A stretch of 64,000 bases of DNA from Gardnerella vaginalis (GTDB lineage: Bacteria > Actinomycetota > Actinomycetes > Actinomycetales > Bifidobacteriaceae), in the NCBI RefSeq assembly GCF_040427915.1, contig NZ_JBETXJ010000002.1, forward strand, positions 992,001 to 1,056,000, written 5' to 3'. Positions within the stretch are counted from its first letter, which is position 1, and every line of letters starts with the position of its first letter. Below the pieces are notes generated by a model. That model was not told where the DNA came from. It searched no databases and saw nothing but the letters and a program-made list of their open reading frames with translations. The position numbers and the translations under genes were made by a program. This document shows, piece by piece, positions 26,559 through 35,115 of this stretch.

Positions 26559-28073
26559 TTATTTAAGATTTTTCCTATTTAAACTAAAAACACCATTTTG
26601 GTTTTTGACTATTTCATTTAATTCAAGAATTGCTATTTCTCCAGAAATCTTAGATATTGAAAAATCATTATTTGAGTTTGTATGAAGCATGATTGCGTGT
26701 ATATTGTCAATGTTTGCGCATATTTTTTTGCTCTTACACTCTTGAATTGCTTTCAATATAATTCTTTGAAAATCATTACACGTATTTGGAATAATATTGT
26801 TATTGCTTAAAGAGTGTGGCAAATAATGGTGTGAATTAGGGTAGATACTATCTATATCATTTTGTGAACATATCATCATAGCTTTCCCATCGTGAATAAG
26901 CATATTGCATCCAGCATTACTCGGTGATGTTACATCTCCTGGAACAGAATAAATCTCGCGATTTAAGCTATTCGCCCAGTTTGCTGTGTTTAAAGCTCCA
27001 GATCGTAATCGTGCTTGAGATACTATTACCTTGCTGGCAATAGCCGCAATAAGGCGATTTCTTAGTAAGAATCTACGTGCAACAGGAGTAGTGTCTGGGC
27101 ATAATTCGCTAATACATGCTCCGCCGCTAGAAAGAATCGCATCAAAAAGTTGAGCGTTGCTTGAAGGTCCCATTTTGTTCAAACCTCCAGCAAAAACAAC
27201 AATTGTTTTGCCAACAGGATTAACATTTGCTGCATGAGAGTCTAAAGCATCCAAGGTTCCCCAATGAGCTGCAGCGTCAATACCATAAGCTCCGCCAGAA
27301 ATAACTGTGTGACCCTTTTTAGCGCACGATTTAGCGAATGTAAAGCTAAGCTCGTATCCGTAGTCATTGCAACCTCTAGAGCCAACAATTGCAAGTGGTT
27401 GCTTACATTGAATAAGTGCGTTTGGATCTCCAATTCCCCACAAACACAATGGGGGAGCTACTTGGCATTGGGTTGCTAAATCTTGTAGCTGTTTTGGCCA
27501 ATATTTACTGTTTGGTGAAATAATCCATTGCGTTCCGTTAGAACTAAACCATCTTTTAAGTTGATTTGAATCCCAAGAAGGCAATTGTTTTAGTCTTAAA
27601 CACCATTTTTTAATGGATTTGTGTAATATATCAAAATTGTTAATAGCAATTTTATTGTCATCATTATTGCTTCCCCATATTTTAAGACCTTTTAGAAAAT
27701 ATTCTTCTAAAACAGAAACCTTCGAGTGATTTTTTATAATATTAAGAATTTTTCCATCATTTTCTAAATCATTTAAATTCGATTTAGTCTGATTTTCTAA
27801 AGATCCGTCTATGTAAAAATCATCTTGACAGCAGCTATTTTGCAGATCTAACTCTAGTTGCTTGTTTTTTGTTTTACCAATAGATTCACTTATAGATTCG
27901 CAAATAAGGTGAAGTACTTCCACAATACTGCCAGCGTTTACTGACCCTATTACAAGCGTGTACATTATTGCGTCTGCGCCATCAATACAAAATGTGAGTA
28001 TTGCGCGCGATAAAGTATCGTTATCTATTCTGTAAGTATTGTTATTGCCATTTATGCTACTAATACTGTTCAT
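26559..28073 (-). CDS. dprA: DNA-processing protein DprA
   Basis: A 504-residue protein that protects incoming single-stranded DNA and loads RecA during transformation. The Rossmann-like core is clear: LAIVGSRGCNDYG, VISGGAYGIDAAAH, VVFAGGLNKMGPSSN, FLLRNRLIAAI and IYSVPGDVTSP. The N-terminal ~200 residues are poorly conserved and rich in Asn/Asp/Lys. Its ATG overlaps the comM stop codon (ATGA), so the two are translationally coupled. The flavoprotein gene begins 29 bp after it. Bases are notably AT-rich in the N-terminal half. Confidence 0.92.
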   Translation of the reverse strand: MNSISSINGNNNTYRIDNDTLSRAILTFCIDGADAIMYTLVIGSVNAGSIVEVLHLICESISESIGKTKNKQLELDLQNSCCQDDFYIDGSLENQTKSNLNDLENDGKILNIIKNHSKVSVLEEYFLKGLKIWGSNNDDNKIAINNFDILHKSIKKWCLRLKQLPSWDSNQLKRWFSSNGTQWIISPNSKYWPKQLQDLATQCQVAPPLCLWGIGDPNALIQCKQPLAIVGSRGCNDYGYELSFTFAKSCAKKGHTVISGGAYGIDAAAHWGTLDALDSHAANVNPVGKTIVVFAGGLNKMGPSSNAQLFDAILSSGGACISELCPDTTPVARRFLLRNRLIAAIASKVIVSQARLRSGALNTANWANSLNREIYSVPGDVTSPSNAGCNMLIHDGKAMMICSQNDIDSIYPNSHHYLPHSLSNNNIIPNTCNDFQRIILKAIQECKSKKICANIDNIHAIMLHTNSNNDFSISKISGEIAILELNEIVKNQNGVFSLNRKNLK

Positions 28074-29755
28074 ATTCTGGTCCTTAAACTAATTGCCTGA
28101 GCCATGTCAGTTAAATCTGGAGAAGTGTGCCCATAAAGATCAGCCAAAGTCCATGCAAGCCTTAAAGCTCGATCTGCTCCGCGTAAACTCAACTTGTGGT
28201 TTTCAAGTGATTTATTAATCAACTCAATAGCGTATTTAGATGTGTATTTTCTAAGCCACGTTCCAGACGCTTGAGCGTTACAACTCCAGCCGAGTTTTCT
28301 AAAACGATTTTGAGCAACCAGCCTTGCGTTTTTTACGTTTTCTCGCATCATTGCACTAGTTAGAATTTTTTCTGACATTTGACTAGATCCATGTTCTAAT
28401 TGCGCTTTTGAAGTAATAATTTTTTCTACAGGTGGAACATCCATTTGAATATCAATCCTGTCTAGAATTGGTCCAGAAAGTCTAGAAAAATAACGTATTC
28501 GTTCCTTCTCTTTGCATGTACATCGTTCGCCATTGCCATATGCGTATCCACATGGGCATGGATTTGCTGCGATAACAAGTTGGAATTTAGCAGGATATAA
28601 TGTTGTTCCTTTAGATCTAGAAACAGCTATATGACCAGATTCCAATGGTTCTCTAAGCGTTTGCAAAACTCTTGGTGAGAATTCTGGAGCTTCATCCATA
28701 AACAAGACTCCACAATGCGCACGAGTTATTATTCCAGGCTTGGCTAGACCTGCGCCTCCTCCTATAAGTGATGCTGCAGAAGATGTATGATGAGGTGCTT
28801 CAAAAGGCGGAACATCTGTTATTCCATAGTATGGTAGTGTTCCGCAAAGTGACCTAATAGATGCCACTTCAAGCTGTTCTTGCTCGTTTAGTGGACACAT
28901 TATGCTTGGCATTCTAGATGCCAACATAGTTTTACCAGATCCTGGAGGTCCAATCATCATAACGTGGTGTCCGCCAGCTGCAGCAACTTGCAATGCCCAC
29001 TTTGTGTGTTCTTGCCCTAATACTTCCGACATATCACCGATTTCTCCTAGCGGATTGGCGCTTTTTATTGGATCAACATTATCCGTATTGTTCATGTTTG
29101 AAGTCGTATTATCGTTAAGCGCTGATTTGGAATAGCGTCTTGTATTATCGATTTCTTTAATATGAAGATGATCATAAGGGTTAATTGCTTTTAATGCGCG
29201 TTCTCTGTTCTTTTCAGCAATCGGTCTAGCTTTGTTTTCCAATTTCCCGTTTAGCTCGTCTACTAAATCTAAAATATGTCTAATCCCAATTACTTCAATT
29301 CCATTTATCAGTTTGGCTTCTGAAAGATTTTCGTAGGGAATAATCATTTTTGTAATATTTTTTTGCTTGGCATATAAACAAATTGGCAGCATACCTTGAA
29401 TTGGTAAAACTGACCCATCTAAATTAAGTTCTCCTAAAATAATCGTATTTTCTAGCTCGTTAAGTGGGATAATTCCTCTAGCACTAAGTATGCTTGCTGC
29501 AATTGCAAGATCGTAAGATGCTCCACTTTTTGGCATAGATGCAGGTGAAAGATTCACTGTTAACCTTGTTTCTGGCCATTCGCAGCGTAAAGACGTATAT
29601 GCTGATTTAACTCGTTCTCTCGCTTCGCTTAAAGAGGTGTCAGGAAGACCAATAATAGAGAATCCTGGCAATCCGCTAGATATGAATGCCTGCAATTGTA
29701 TTGTAAAGGCTTTCAAACCCAGTAATCCTACAGATAATGCGTTTCCAATAACCAT
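28070..29755 (-). CDS. comM: YifB/ComM family AAA+ ATPase (Mg-chelatase-like)
   Basis: A 561-residue helicase-like ATPase; ComM promotes branch migration of DNA taken up in transformation. An N-terminal Lon-protease-like domain (to ~190) is followed by the AAA+ core with Walker A GPPGSGKTML and Walker B GVLFMDEAPEF, and then a C-terminal Mg-chelatase domain with SLRGADRALRLAWTLADL. The cysteine cluster NPCPCGYAYGNGERCTC is the usual family signature. It overlaps yraN by one base (TAATG) and dprA by four. Confidence 0.95.
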   Translation of the reverse strand: MVIGNALSVGLLGLKAFTIQLQAFISSGLPGFSIIGLPDTSLSEARERVKSAYTSLRCEWPETRLTVNLSPASMPKSGASYDLAIAASILSARGIIPLNELENTIILGELNLDGSVLPIQGMLPICLYAKQKNITKMIIPYENLSEAKLINGIEVIGIRHILDLVDELNGKLENKARPIAEKNRERALKAINPYDHLHIKEIDNTRRYSKSALNDNTTSNMNNTDNVDPIKSANPLGEIGDMSEVLGQEHTKWALQVAAAGGHHVMMIGPPGSGKTMLASRMPSIMCPLNEQEQLEVASIRSLCGTLPYYGITDVPPFEAPHHTSSAASLIGGGAGLAKPGIITRAHCGVLFMDEAPEFSPRVLQTLREPLESGHIAVSRSKGTTLYPAKFQLVIAANPCPCGYAYGNGERCTCKEKERIRYFSRLSGPILDRIDIQMDVPPVEKIITSKAQLEHGSSQMSEKILTSAMMRENVKNARLVAQNRFRKLGWSCNAQASGTWLRKYTSKYAIELINKSLENHKLSLRGADRALRLAWTLADLYGHTSPDLTDMAQAISLRTRI

Positions 29756-30216
29756 TAGAATGCTCCTAAAATGTGATGTAATTGAATATTTTTATCTTTT
29801 GAAATTAGGATTGATACAGCGTCGAATCGTATTTTTCTGTGTTTAAAAAAGTTATGCTCGTCTAACCACTTAAATCCAGCTTTATGTGTTTTTAAGCATT
29901 TTTCGTTTGTTACTGCTTCTAGTGGAGTTCCAAATCTTACGCTTCGTCTTGTTTTTACTTCTATGAATACAATTCTTCCAAACGGATCCATCATCACAAC
30001 ATCAAGCTCTCCAAAACGACTATGCCAATTTCTGTCCAATAGAATCCAATTTTTAAGAATTAGTTTTAGAGATGCGTATTCTTCTCCAAGATTTCCTATT
30101 GTTTTATTAGGGATTGAAAAATCGCATAGTTCTACTTCAATTTCTGATATGCGATTTAAAATTTCTTCTTTTAATCCCACGTCATCCGTGTAATATTCGT
30201 TTTGCTTATATGTCAT
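29755..30216 (-). CDS. yraN: YraN/UPF0102 family endonuclease-like protein
   Basis: A 153-residue PD-(D/E)XK-fold protein. The core motifs GNLGEEYA, GELDVVMMD and FIEVKTRR give the catalytic E, D and ExK set. The N-terminal ~40 residues are extra compared with the usual ~115-residue family. It is first of the yraN-comM-dprA set, the order commonly found in Actinobacteria, which suggests a DNA-handling role, though none is established. It is divergent from glgX, with a 231-bp AT-rich promoter region between. Confidence 0.9.
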   Translation of the reverse strand: MTYKQNEYYTDDVGLKEEILNRISEIEVELCDFSIPNKTIGNLGEEYASLKLILKNWILLDRNWHSRFGELDVVMMDPFGRIVFIEVKTRRSVRFGTPLEAVTNEKCLKTHKAGFKWLDEHNFFKHRKIRFDAVSILISKDKNIQLHHILGAF

Positions 30217-30447
30217 GTTGCTATTTCATCAACACTAAAAACGAATTACCAGATTTTTTAATCAATGTGGTTAAAGGATGCTTTTGGCGTGTTGCGTTGG
30301 TTTTAAAGGGGAATTGGCACATAAATATAATTCATATTTTTTTTTATTATGCGTTAATTGTGATTATTTTTGAATCTTTTTCATCTTTTATAAAGAATCG
30401 CCTACAGTATTAATGAAAACTATATAAATATATGCAATACTTGAATT

Positions 30448-32586
30448 ATGCAAATTAGACCAGGTTCTATGTATCCGCTTGGAGCTACCTACGACGGTGC
30501 AGGAGTGAACTTCGCATTGTTCTCTGAGGTGGCAAAGCATGTTGAGCTATGCTTGTTCGACGAGCAGGACAATGAGACTCGCATCGATATGACCGAGCAG
30601 AATTCTTACGTTTGGCATACCTACATATCTGGAATACAGCCAGGGCAGAGATACGGTTATCGTGTGCATGGACCGTATGATCCAAATCATGGATTGTGGT
30701 GTAATCCAAACAAACTTCTTTTAGACCCTTATGCAAAGGCAATAGAGGGCAATATTGACGGTGATGAAAGCCTATTTTCGTATTGGTTTGCTAATCCAGA
30801 TGATTTAGCTGCAATGAACACTTTGGATTCTGCAGATCACACTATGAAAGCAGCTGTTATTAACCCATATTTTGATTGGGGTAACGACCAGCATCCAATG
30901 ATTCCGTACCACGATAGCGTGATCTACGAAGCTCATGTTAGAGGAATGACGAATTTGAATCGTAATGTTCCTCCAGAAATCCGTGGAACGTATGCTGGAT
31001 TAGCTCATCCAAGTGTGATATCTTACTTAAAAAAGCTTGGTATTACTGCTATTGAGCTTATGCCTATTCACCAGTTTGTAAATGATTCTTTCTTGCAAAA
31101 TAAAGGCTTGAGCAACTATTGGGGATATAACACCATTGGATTCTTTGCTCCTCAGAATTCGTATTCGAGTTCTGGACAACGCGGCGAGCAAGTTAACGAA
31201 TTCAAGGCAATGGTTAAGGCGTACCATGCTGCAGGAATGGAAGTTATTCTAGACGTTGTTTACAACCATACCGCTGAAGGAAACGATAGAGGTCCAACCT
31301 TAAGCTTCCGCGGAATCGACAATCGCGCATACTATCGCTTAGTAGACAACGATCAGCGTCATTATTTTGACACTACTGGTACAGGAAACTCGCTTCTTAT
31401 GCGTTCTCCTAAAGCGTTGCGACTAATCACAGATAGCTTGCGCTATTGGGTAACTGAAATGCATGTAGACGGATTCCGATTCGACTTGGCAGCAACGCTT
31501 GCTCGTCAATTCCAAGAAGTAGATAAGCTTTCTGCATTCTTCGACATTATTGAGCAGGATCCTATTATTTCTAGCGTAAAGCTTATTGCAGAGCCTTGGG
31601 ATATTGGTGTTGGAGGATACCAAGTAGGTGGATTCCCTCCAAGCTGGTCCGAGTGGAATGGTCGTTACCGCGATTGTGTACGCGATTTTTGGCGCTCGCA
31701 ACCATCGACTTTGCCTGAATTTGCAAGCCGTCTTATGGGAAGCTCGGATTTGTATGAGCAAAATGGACGTAAGCCTGTAGCTTCTGTGAACTTTATTACT
31801 GCTCACGATGGTTTTACTATGAACGATTTGGTGAGCTATAACGAAAAGCATAATGAAGCAAATAAGGAAGGCAATAACGACGGCGCTAACGATAATCGTT
31901 CGTGGAATTGTGGAGTAGAAGGTCCTACTAATATTCACGATGTTAATGAGCTTCGTCATCGTCAAATGCGAAACTTGTTCTCAACTTTGTTGATGAGCCA
32001 GGGCATTCCTATGATTTGCGCTGGTGACGAGATTATGCGTACTCAAAATGGAAACAACAACGCATATTGCCAAGATAATGCTATTTCTTGGATTAATTGG
32101 GATTTTAATTCCACACAAAAAGATATGTTTGATTTTGTTTCTAAGCTTATTCATTTAAGACTAGATCATCCTGTTCTTCACAGGCGTAGATTCTTTACTG
32201 GTCGAGAACCAGGGGATGATGTTTCAGAGATTCCACAGGTAGAATGGTTTGATCATACTGGTTCTGTTATGGATATGGAAGCATGGAGTAATACGCATGC
32301 TCTTTCGGTAATGATTTATTTGAATGGTTCAGATATTCCAGAAACCGATTGGTATGGAAGTAGGATGGTAGATAATGACTTCCTTCTTATTTTCAATGCG
32401 CATTATGAGCCTATAACATTCACTTTGCCAGATAAGAATTATGGTGAAAAGTGGACTCTTGTTGTGGACACTCATAATCCAAAAGGACCGCAATTGCATT
32501 ATGAATCAGGATTCAATATTGTTGCTCAATCGCGAAGTTTTCTTCTGCTTATGAGTGAAAATCAAGAAGAAAATAATCTAGCATAA
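30448..32586 (+). CDS. glgX: Glycogen debranching enzyme GlgX (isoamylase type)
   Basis: A 712-residue GH13 enzyme that cuts alpha-1,6 branches of glycogen/limit dextrin in the cytoplasm. The N-terminal CBM48 module (about 8-100) begins PLGATYDGAGVNFALFSE. Catalytic residues are Asp346 (DGFRFDLA), Glu382 (IAEPWDIG) and Asp454 (TAHDGFT). It has no signal peptide. No ribosome site is visible before the ATG and an AT-rich stretch (ATATAAATAT) lies about 20 bp upstream, so a leaderless or nearly leaderless transcript is possible. It works downstream of the secreted amylase and feeds the phosphoketolase pathway. A terminator follows. Confidence 0.95.
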   Translation: MQIRPGSMYPLGATYDGAGVNFALFSEVAKHVELCLFDEQDNETRIDMTEQNSYVWHTYISGIQPGQRYGYRVHGPYDPNHGLWCNPNKLLLDPYAKAIEGNIDGDESLFSYWFANPDDLAAMNTLDSADHTMKAAVINPYFDWGNDQHPMIPYHDSVIYEAHVRGMTNLNRNVPPEIRGTYAGLAHPSVISYLKKLGITAIELMPIHQFVNDSFLQNKGLSNYWGYNTIGFFAPQNSYSSSGQRGEQVNEFKAMVKAYHAAGMEVILDVVYNHTAEGNDRGPTLSFRGIDNRAYYRLVDNDQRHYFDTTGTGNSLLMRSPKALRLITDSLRYWVTEMHVDGFRFDLAATLARQFQEVDKLSAFFDIIEQDPIISSVKLIAEPWDIGVGGYQVGGFPPSWSEWNGRYRDCVRDFWRSQPSTLPEFASRLMGSSDLYEQNGRKPVASVNFITAHDGFTMNDLVSYNEKHNEANKEGNNDGANDNRSWNCGVEGPTNIHDVNELRHRQMRNLFSTLLMSQGIPMICAGDEIMRTQNGNNNAYCQDNAISWINWDFNSTQKDMFDFVSKLIHLRLDHPVLHRRRFFTGREPGDDVSEIPQVEWFDHTGSVMDMEAWSNTHALSVMIYLNGSDIPETDWYGSRMVDNDFLLIFNAHYEPITFTLPDKNYGEKWTLVVDTHNPKGPQLHYESGFNIVAQSRSFLLLMSENQEENNLA

Positions 32587-32610
32587 AAATATTCATATAT
32601 AAAACTAATT

Positions 32611-32656
32611 GAGGCTTAGATTCTAAAAACTAGATTCTAAGCCTCAACTTTTTTAT
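32611..32656. terminator. Terminator between glgX and the convergent membrane protein gene
   Basis: GAGGCTTAGATTCTA pairs with TAGATTCTAAGCCTC (one mismatch) and is followed on the plus strand by AACTTTTTTATT. Confidence 0.85.
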
Positions 32657-32659
32657 TGA

Positions 32660-33757
32660 TTAATCTATATCACATTGAATATTGTTTTTAGAATGTTCAT
32701 TTATTTTAATTTGTAAACGGTCGCTTTGCATTGCTGCGACTTGTCTTGAAAATACTATTATCCATCCTAAAAAGAGTAAACAAGATAATGCTTCTACATT
32801 AGTTAAGGTGTTATGACCCTGCACCCATTGATTTCCAACCCATGCGGTAAGGACTACTGCTAAATCTGAAGCTACGTAGAATGTTTTAGAAAGTCTAGGA
32901 GCAAGCCAAGGAAGGCAAATAAGCATAGTGCAAATAAGACCAGTAACACCTCTTGCGCATAAATCATGTATAACTGGGTGAGGAGTGTATCTAAATGTTC
33001 CTATACCAATAAATGCAATTCCTCCCAAAATTAGTAATGCAGCCATAATGGTGGTTCTAGTTTTAAAGTGTTTCGTAACATTAGAGTCTTTATGTTGCAA
33101 AATTTCTTTCTGAGTGGCAACGAACTCTGTTATAGCAAAGTAGCTTGTAATAATAATGCATATTCCAGCTAAAATCAGCGTAGCATTAAACATGCTTGCA
33201 GCAAATGTTGTTTTATCTCCTAGTTGAGAAAAGTTATTGTTGTACCAATACGGGTCGTCGGATGTCAATCCGGCTGTTGCTGCACCAGAAATCACAAATA
33301 GCGGTAGCAGTGATGCAACGGTTTTCGCCTCTAAGAGTTCCGCTTGAACCAGAGTTGCGTATCCAACAATTCCACTTAAAGCACAACAAAGTACAGGAAG
33401 ATAACTGTTTACTGCGCTTCTTCCAATAATGCTATTGATTATAGAAAGCAGAGCAAAAGACATAAGAAGCATTGTTGCGCCATAAATCGTAGATAATGCG
33501 ATTATTTCAAAAGCATGTTTTGCAATTTGCAGACAATTCTTTTTAAGTATTTCTTTGTGCGTTCTTAAATATCCGACTACAAAAGTACACATGCTGCAAA
33601 TAGCCACTATTCCAGACGCTACTGTAAATAATCGTTGCGTAACTTGCCAAATCGCTGGCATAGTTTTCATGTATACAGACATTACGATTATGCTGAATAT
33701 TGCACAAGCTAAAAAAGCTATTAATCCAGCCGCCTCTGCACGTTGAAAACGCCCCAT
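32660..33757 (-). CDS. Polytopic membrane protein of unknown function (DUF998-like)
   Basis: A 365-residue protein with about ten predicted membrane helices and short loops. A loop near residues 165-180 (DDPYWYNNNFSQLG) resembles the pattern after helix 1 of DUF998/Frag1-like proteins, and a second HPVIHDLCARG loop sits near 255, hinting at two related halves. The C-terminus is a ~35-residue polar cytoplasmic tail. No catalytic or transport motif is recognised. It is divergent from tRNA-Pro and ends at the glgX terminator. Confidence 0.65.
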   Translation of the reverse strand: MGRFQRAEAAGLIAFLACAIFSIIVMSVYMKTMPAIWQVTQRLFTVASGIVAICSMCTFVVGYLRTHKEILKKNCLQIAKHAFEIIALSTIYGATMLLMSFALLSIINSIIGRSAVNSYLPVLCCALSGIVGYATLVQAELLEAKTVASLLPLFVISGAATAGLTSDDPYWYNNNFSQLGDKTTFAASMFNATLILAGICIIITSYFAITEFVATQKEILQHKDSNVTKHFKTRTTIMAALLILGGIAFIGIGTFRYTPHPVIHDLCARGVTGLICTMLICLPWLAPRLSKTFYVASDLAVVLTAWVGNQWVQGHNTLTNVEALSCLLFLGWIIVFSRQVAAMQSDRLQIKINEHSKNNIQCDID

Positions 33758-33822
33758 GCTAACCTCTAAAATCTGTCGCCTATTTTCATTGCTGGTTATA
33801 TTCTATCGCGCGTGTTGCAAAT

Positions 33823-33851
33823 TTGCGTTTGTCTCCGATGTGCGCTATTGT
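33823..33851 (+). promoter_or_regulatory. Promoter of tRNA-Pro
   Basis: TTGCGT (33823-33828), a 17-bp spacer and TATTGT (33846-33851), about 40 bp before the mature tRNA. Confidence 0.55.
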
Positions 33852-33891
33852 AGTTGATTGTGCTTGGAGCTGGTAGTCAGCTTGGAAGCCT

Positions 33892-33965
33892 CGGGGTGTA
33901 GCGCAGTTTGGTAGCGCGCCTGCTTTGGGAGCAGGATGTCGCAGGTTCGAATCCTGTCACCCCGA
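33892..33965 (+). tRNA. tRNA-Pro (anticodon TGG)
   Basis: Acceptor CGGGGTG pairs with CACCCCG. The anticodon stem is CCTGC/GCAGG with loop TTTGGGA, and the T-arm is GCAGGTTCGAATCCTGT. A T-rich stretch follows at once. CCA is not encoded. Confidence 0.96.
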
Positions 33966-34177
33966 CTTTTTTGTATGTGCTTGTATTTGCTTGTTTTTGT
34001 GCAATTTTTAATCAAACTGTGTACGTAGTTGTGTACTCATATAAATGTGTTTATACAAAATTGCGTATTTGCATTTTCAACACTTACTATACAAAAAAGT
34101 ACTCTATGTGTATTCTTGTAAAGGTGAGTTTTTGATGCATTATTTGCGTTGGATTCTTACATCGTGATTATAAATAT

Positions 34178-34262
34178 TTGACTCGGGAGCCGTTTCTGGC
34201 TGAGAGGAAGCGAAAGCTTCGACCGATTGAACGTGTGCTAAGTAATGTTAGCAACGGATGTC
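34178..34262 (+). promoter_or_regulatory. TPP riboswitch aptamer, locus 2
   Basis: Contains CTCGGGAGCC (34182-34191), GGCTGAGAGG (34198-34207), a short P3a-like hairpin AAGCGAAAGCTT, GACCGATTGAACGTG and GCTAAGTAATGTTAGCAACGG. These are the thi-box elements in order. It lies directly ahead of ykoE. Confidence 0.93.
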
Positions 34263-34269
34263 GCTCTTT

Positions 34270-34313
34270 CCCCGTGCCCAAATCTTTCAATATTGAAGAA
34301 AGGCACTTATATT
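34270..34313 (+). promoter_or_regulatory. Ribosome-site sequestering hairpin of locus 2 riboswitch
   Basis: GTGCC (34274-34278) pairs with GGCAC (34302-34306), around an inner palindrome TTCAATATTGAA. The 3' arm overlaps AAAGG (34299-34303), the ribosome site of ykoE. CCCG (34271-34274) can instead pair with CGGG in the aptamer. This is the same plan as at locus 1. Confidence 0.7.
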
Positions 34314-34916
34314 ATGACTAATGTTTCAATGGAACATTCTAATCGCTGGCGTATTCTTGATATCGTCATAGCTGCTATTATCGCTGTTGCATCTGGCGTA
34401 TTATTCTGGGCTTGGGATATTGTGTGCGCAGCTCCTACTAATCTTTTTGCAAGCCTGTTGCCTGGTGCTGAAGGTTTATCTAATGGTTTTTGGCTTTTTG
34501 CTGGACCTTTAGCTGCAATAATCGTGCGTAAGCCTGGTGCTGCATTGTTTGCTGAAACTCTTGCTGCTTTTGTGGAACTTATGTTAGGAAATCAATGGGG
34601 TGTTGGCGGATCGTTAATCGTCGGTATTATTCAAGGTGTTGGCGCTGAACTTGCATTCATTTTCTTTATGTACAAAACATGGAATTTGCTTTCCACTGCA
34701 ATATCTGGATCGTTAGCAGGCGTAGCTTGCTTTATTTATAATTGGGTTAGCGGCGGTCAAGGCTGGAGTACTCAGTATATTGTTGCAAATCTAATTACTT
34801 CTATTATTTCTGGTTTTATTGTTGCAGGCGTTGTAGTGTGGTTTGTTCAAAAGGCATTAGCTGCAACGGGCGTGCTTGATCGTTTTGAATCAGGCCGTCC
34901 TCAAGCATTAGTGTGA
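34314..34916 (+). CDS. ykoE: ECF transporter S component YkoE (thiamine/HMP)
   Basis: A 200-residue membrane protein with about six helices; the substrate-binding subunit of the thiamine/hydroxymethylpyrimidine transporter YkoEDC. Family features include NRWRILDIVIAA at the start of helix 1, WAWDIV, and LFAGPLAAIIVRKPGAALFAE. The ATG at 34314 has AAAGG upstream; the reading frame continues further 5' only through the riboswitch. Translation is predicted to be blocked when TPP is bound. The ATPase gene follows after a 199-bp gap that contains a long hairpin. Confidence 0.93.
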   Translation: MTNVSMEHSNRWRILDIVIAAIIAVASGVLFWAWDIVCAAPTNLFASLLPGAEGLSNGFWLFAGPLAAIIVRKPGAALFAETLAAFVELMLGNQWGVGGSLIVGIIQGVGAELAFIFFMYKTWNLLSTAISGSLAGVACFIYNWVSGGQGWSTQYIVANLITSIISGFIVAGVVVWFVQKALAATGVLDRFESGRPQALV

Positions 34917-34943
34917 GTTATATCTAAATACTCATTGCAGCTT

Positions 34944-34991
34944 GTAAACTATCGTGTTTAATGCGCAAAATGCAAAAACACGGTAGTTTAC
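34944..34991 (+). repeat. 16-bp stem-loop between ykoE and ykoD
   Basis: GTAAACTATCGTGTTT (34944-34959) pairs with AAACACGGTAGTTTAC (34976-34991), all paired if one G-U is allowed, over a 16-nt loop. No T-run follows directly. It may be an attenuating or stabilising intercistronic element that sets S:ATPase ratio. Confidence 0.7.
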
Positions 34992-35115
34992 TCGTATGAT
35001 GTTTATATTTCGTACTTGTTCTATGTTTTATATTTTTTGAAATTGTGTTATGCAATTTTTATATTTTTAGATTTTTATATTTTTAGATTTTGCTATGCAA
35101 TGAAAGTTTGTTTGT

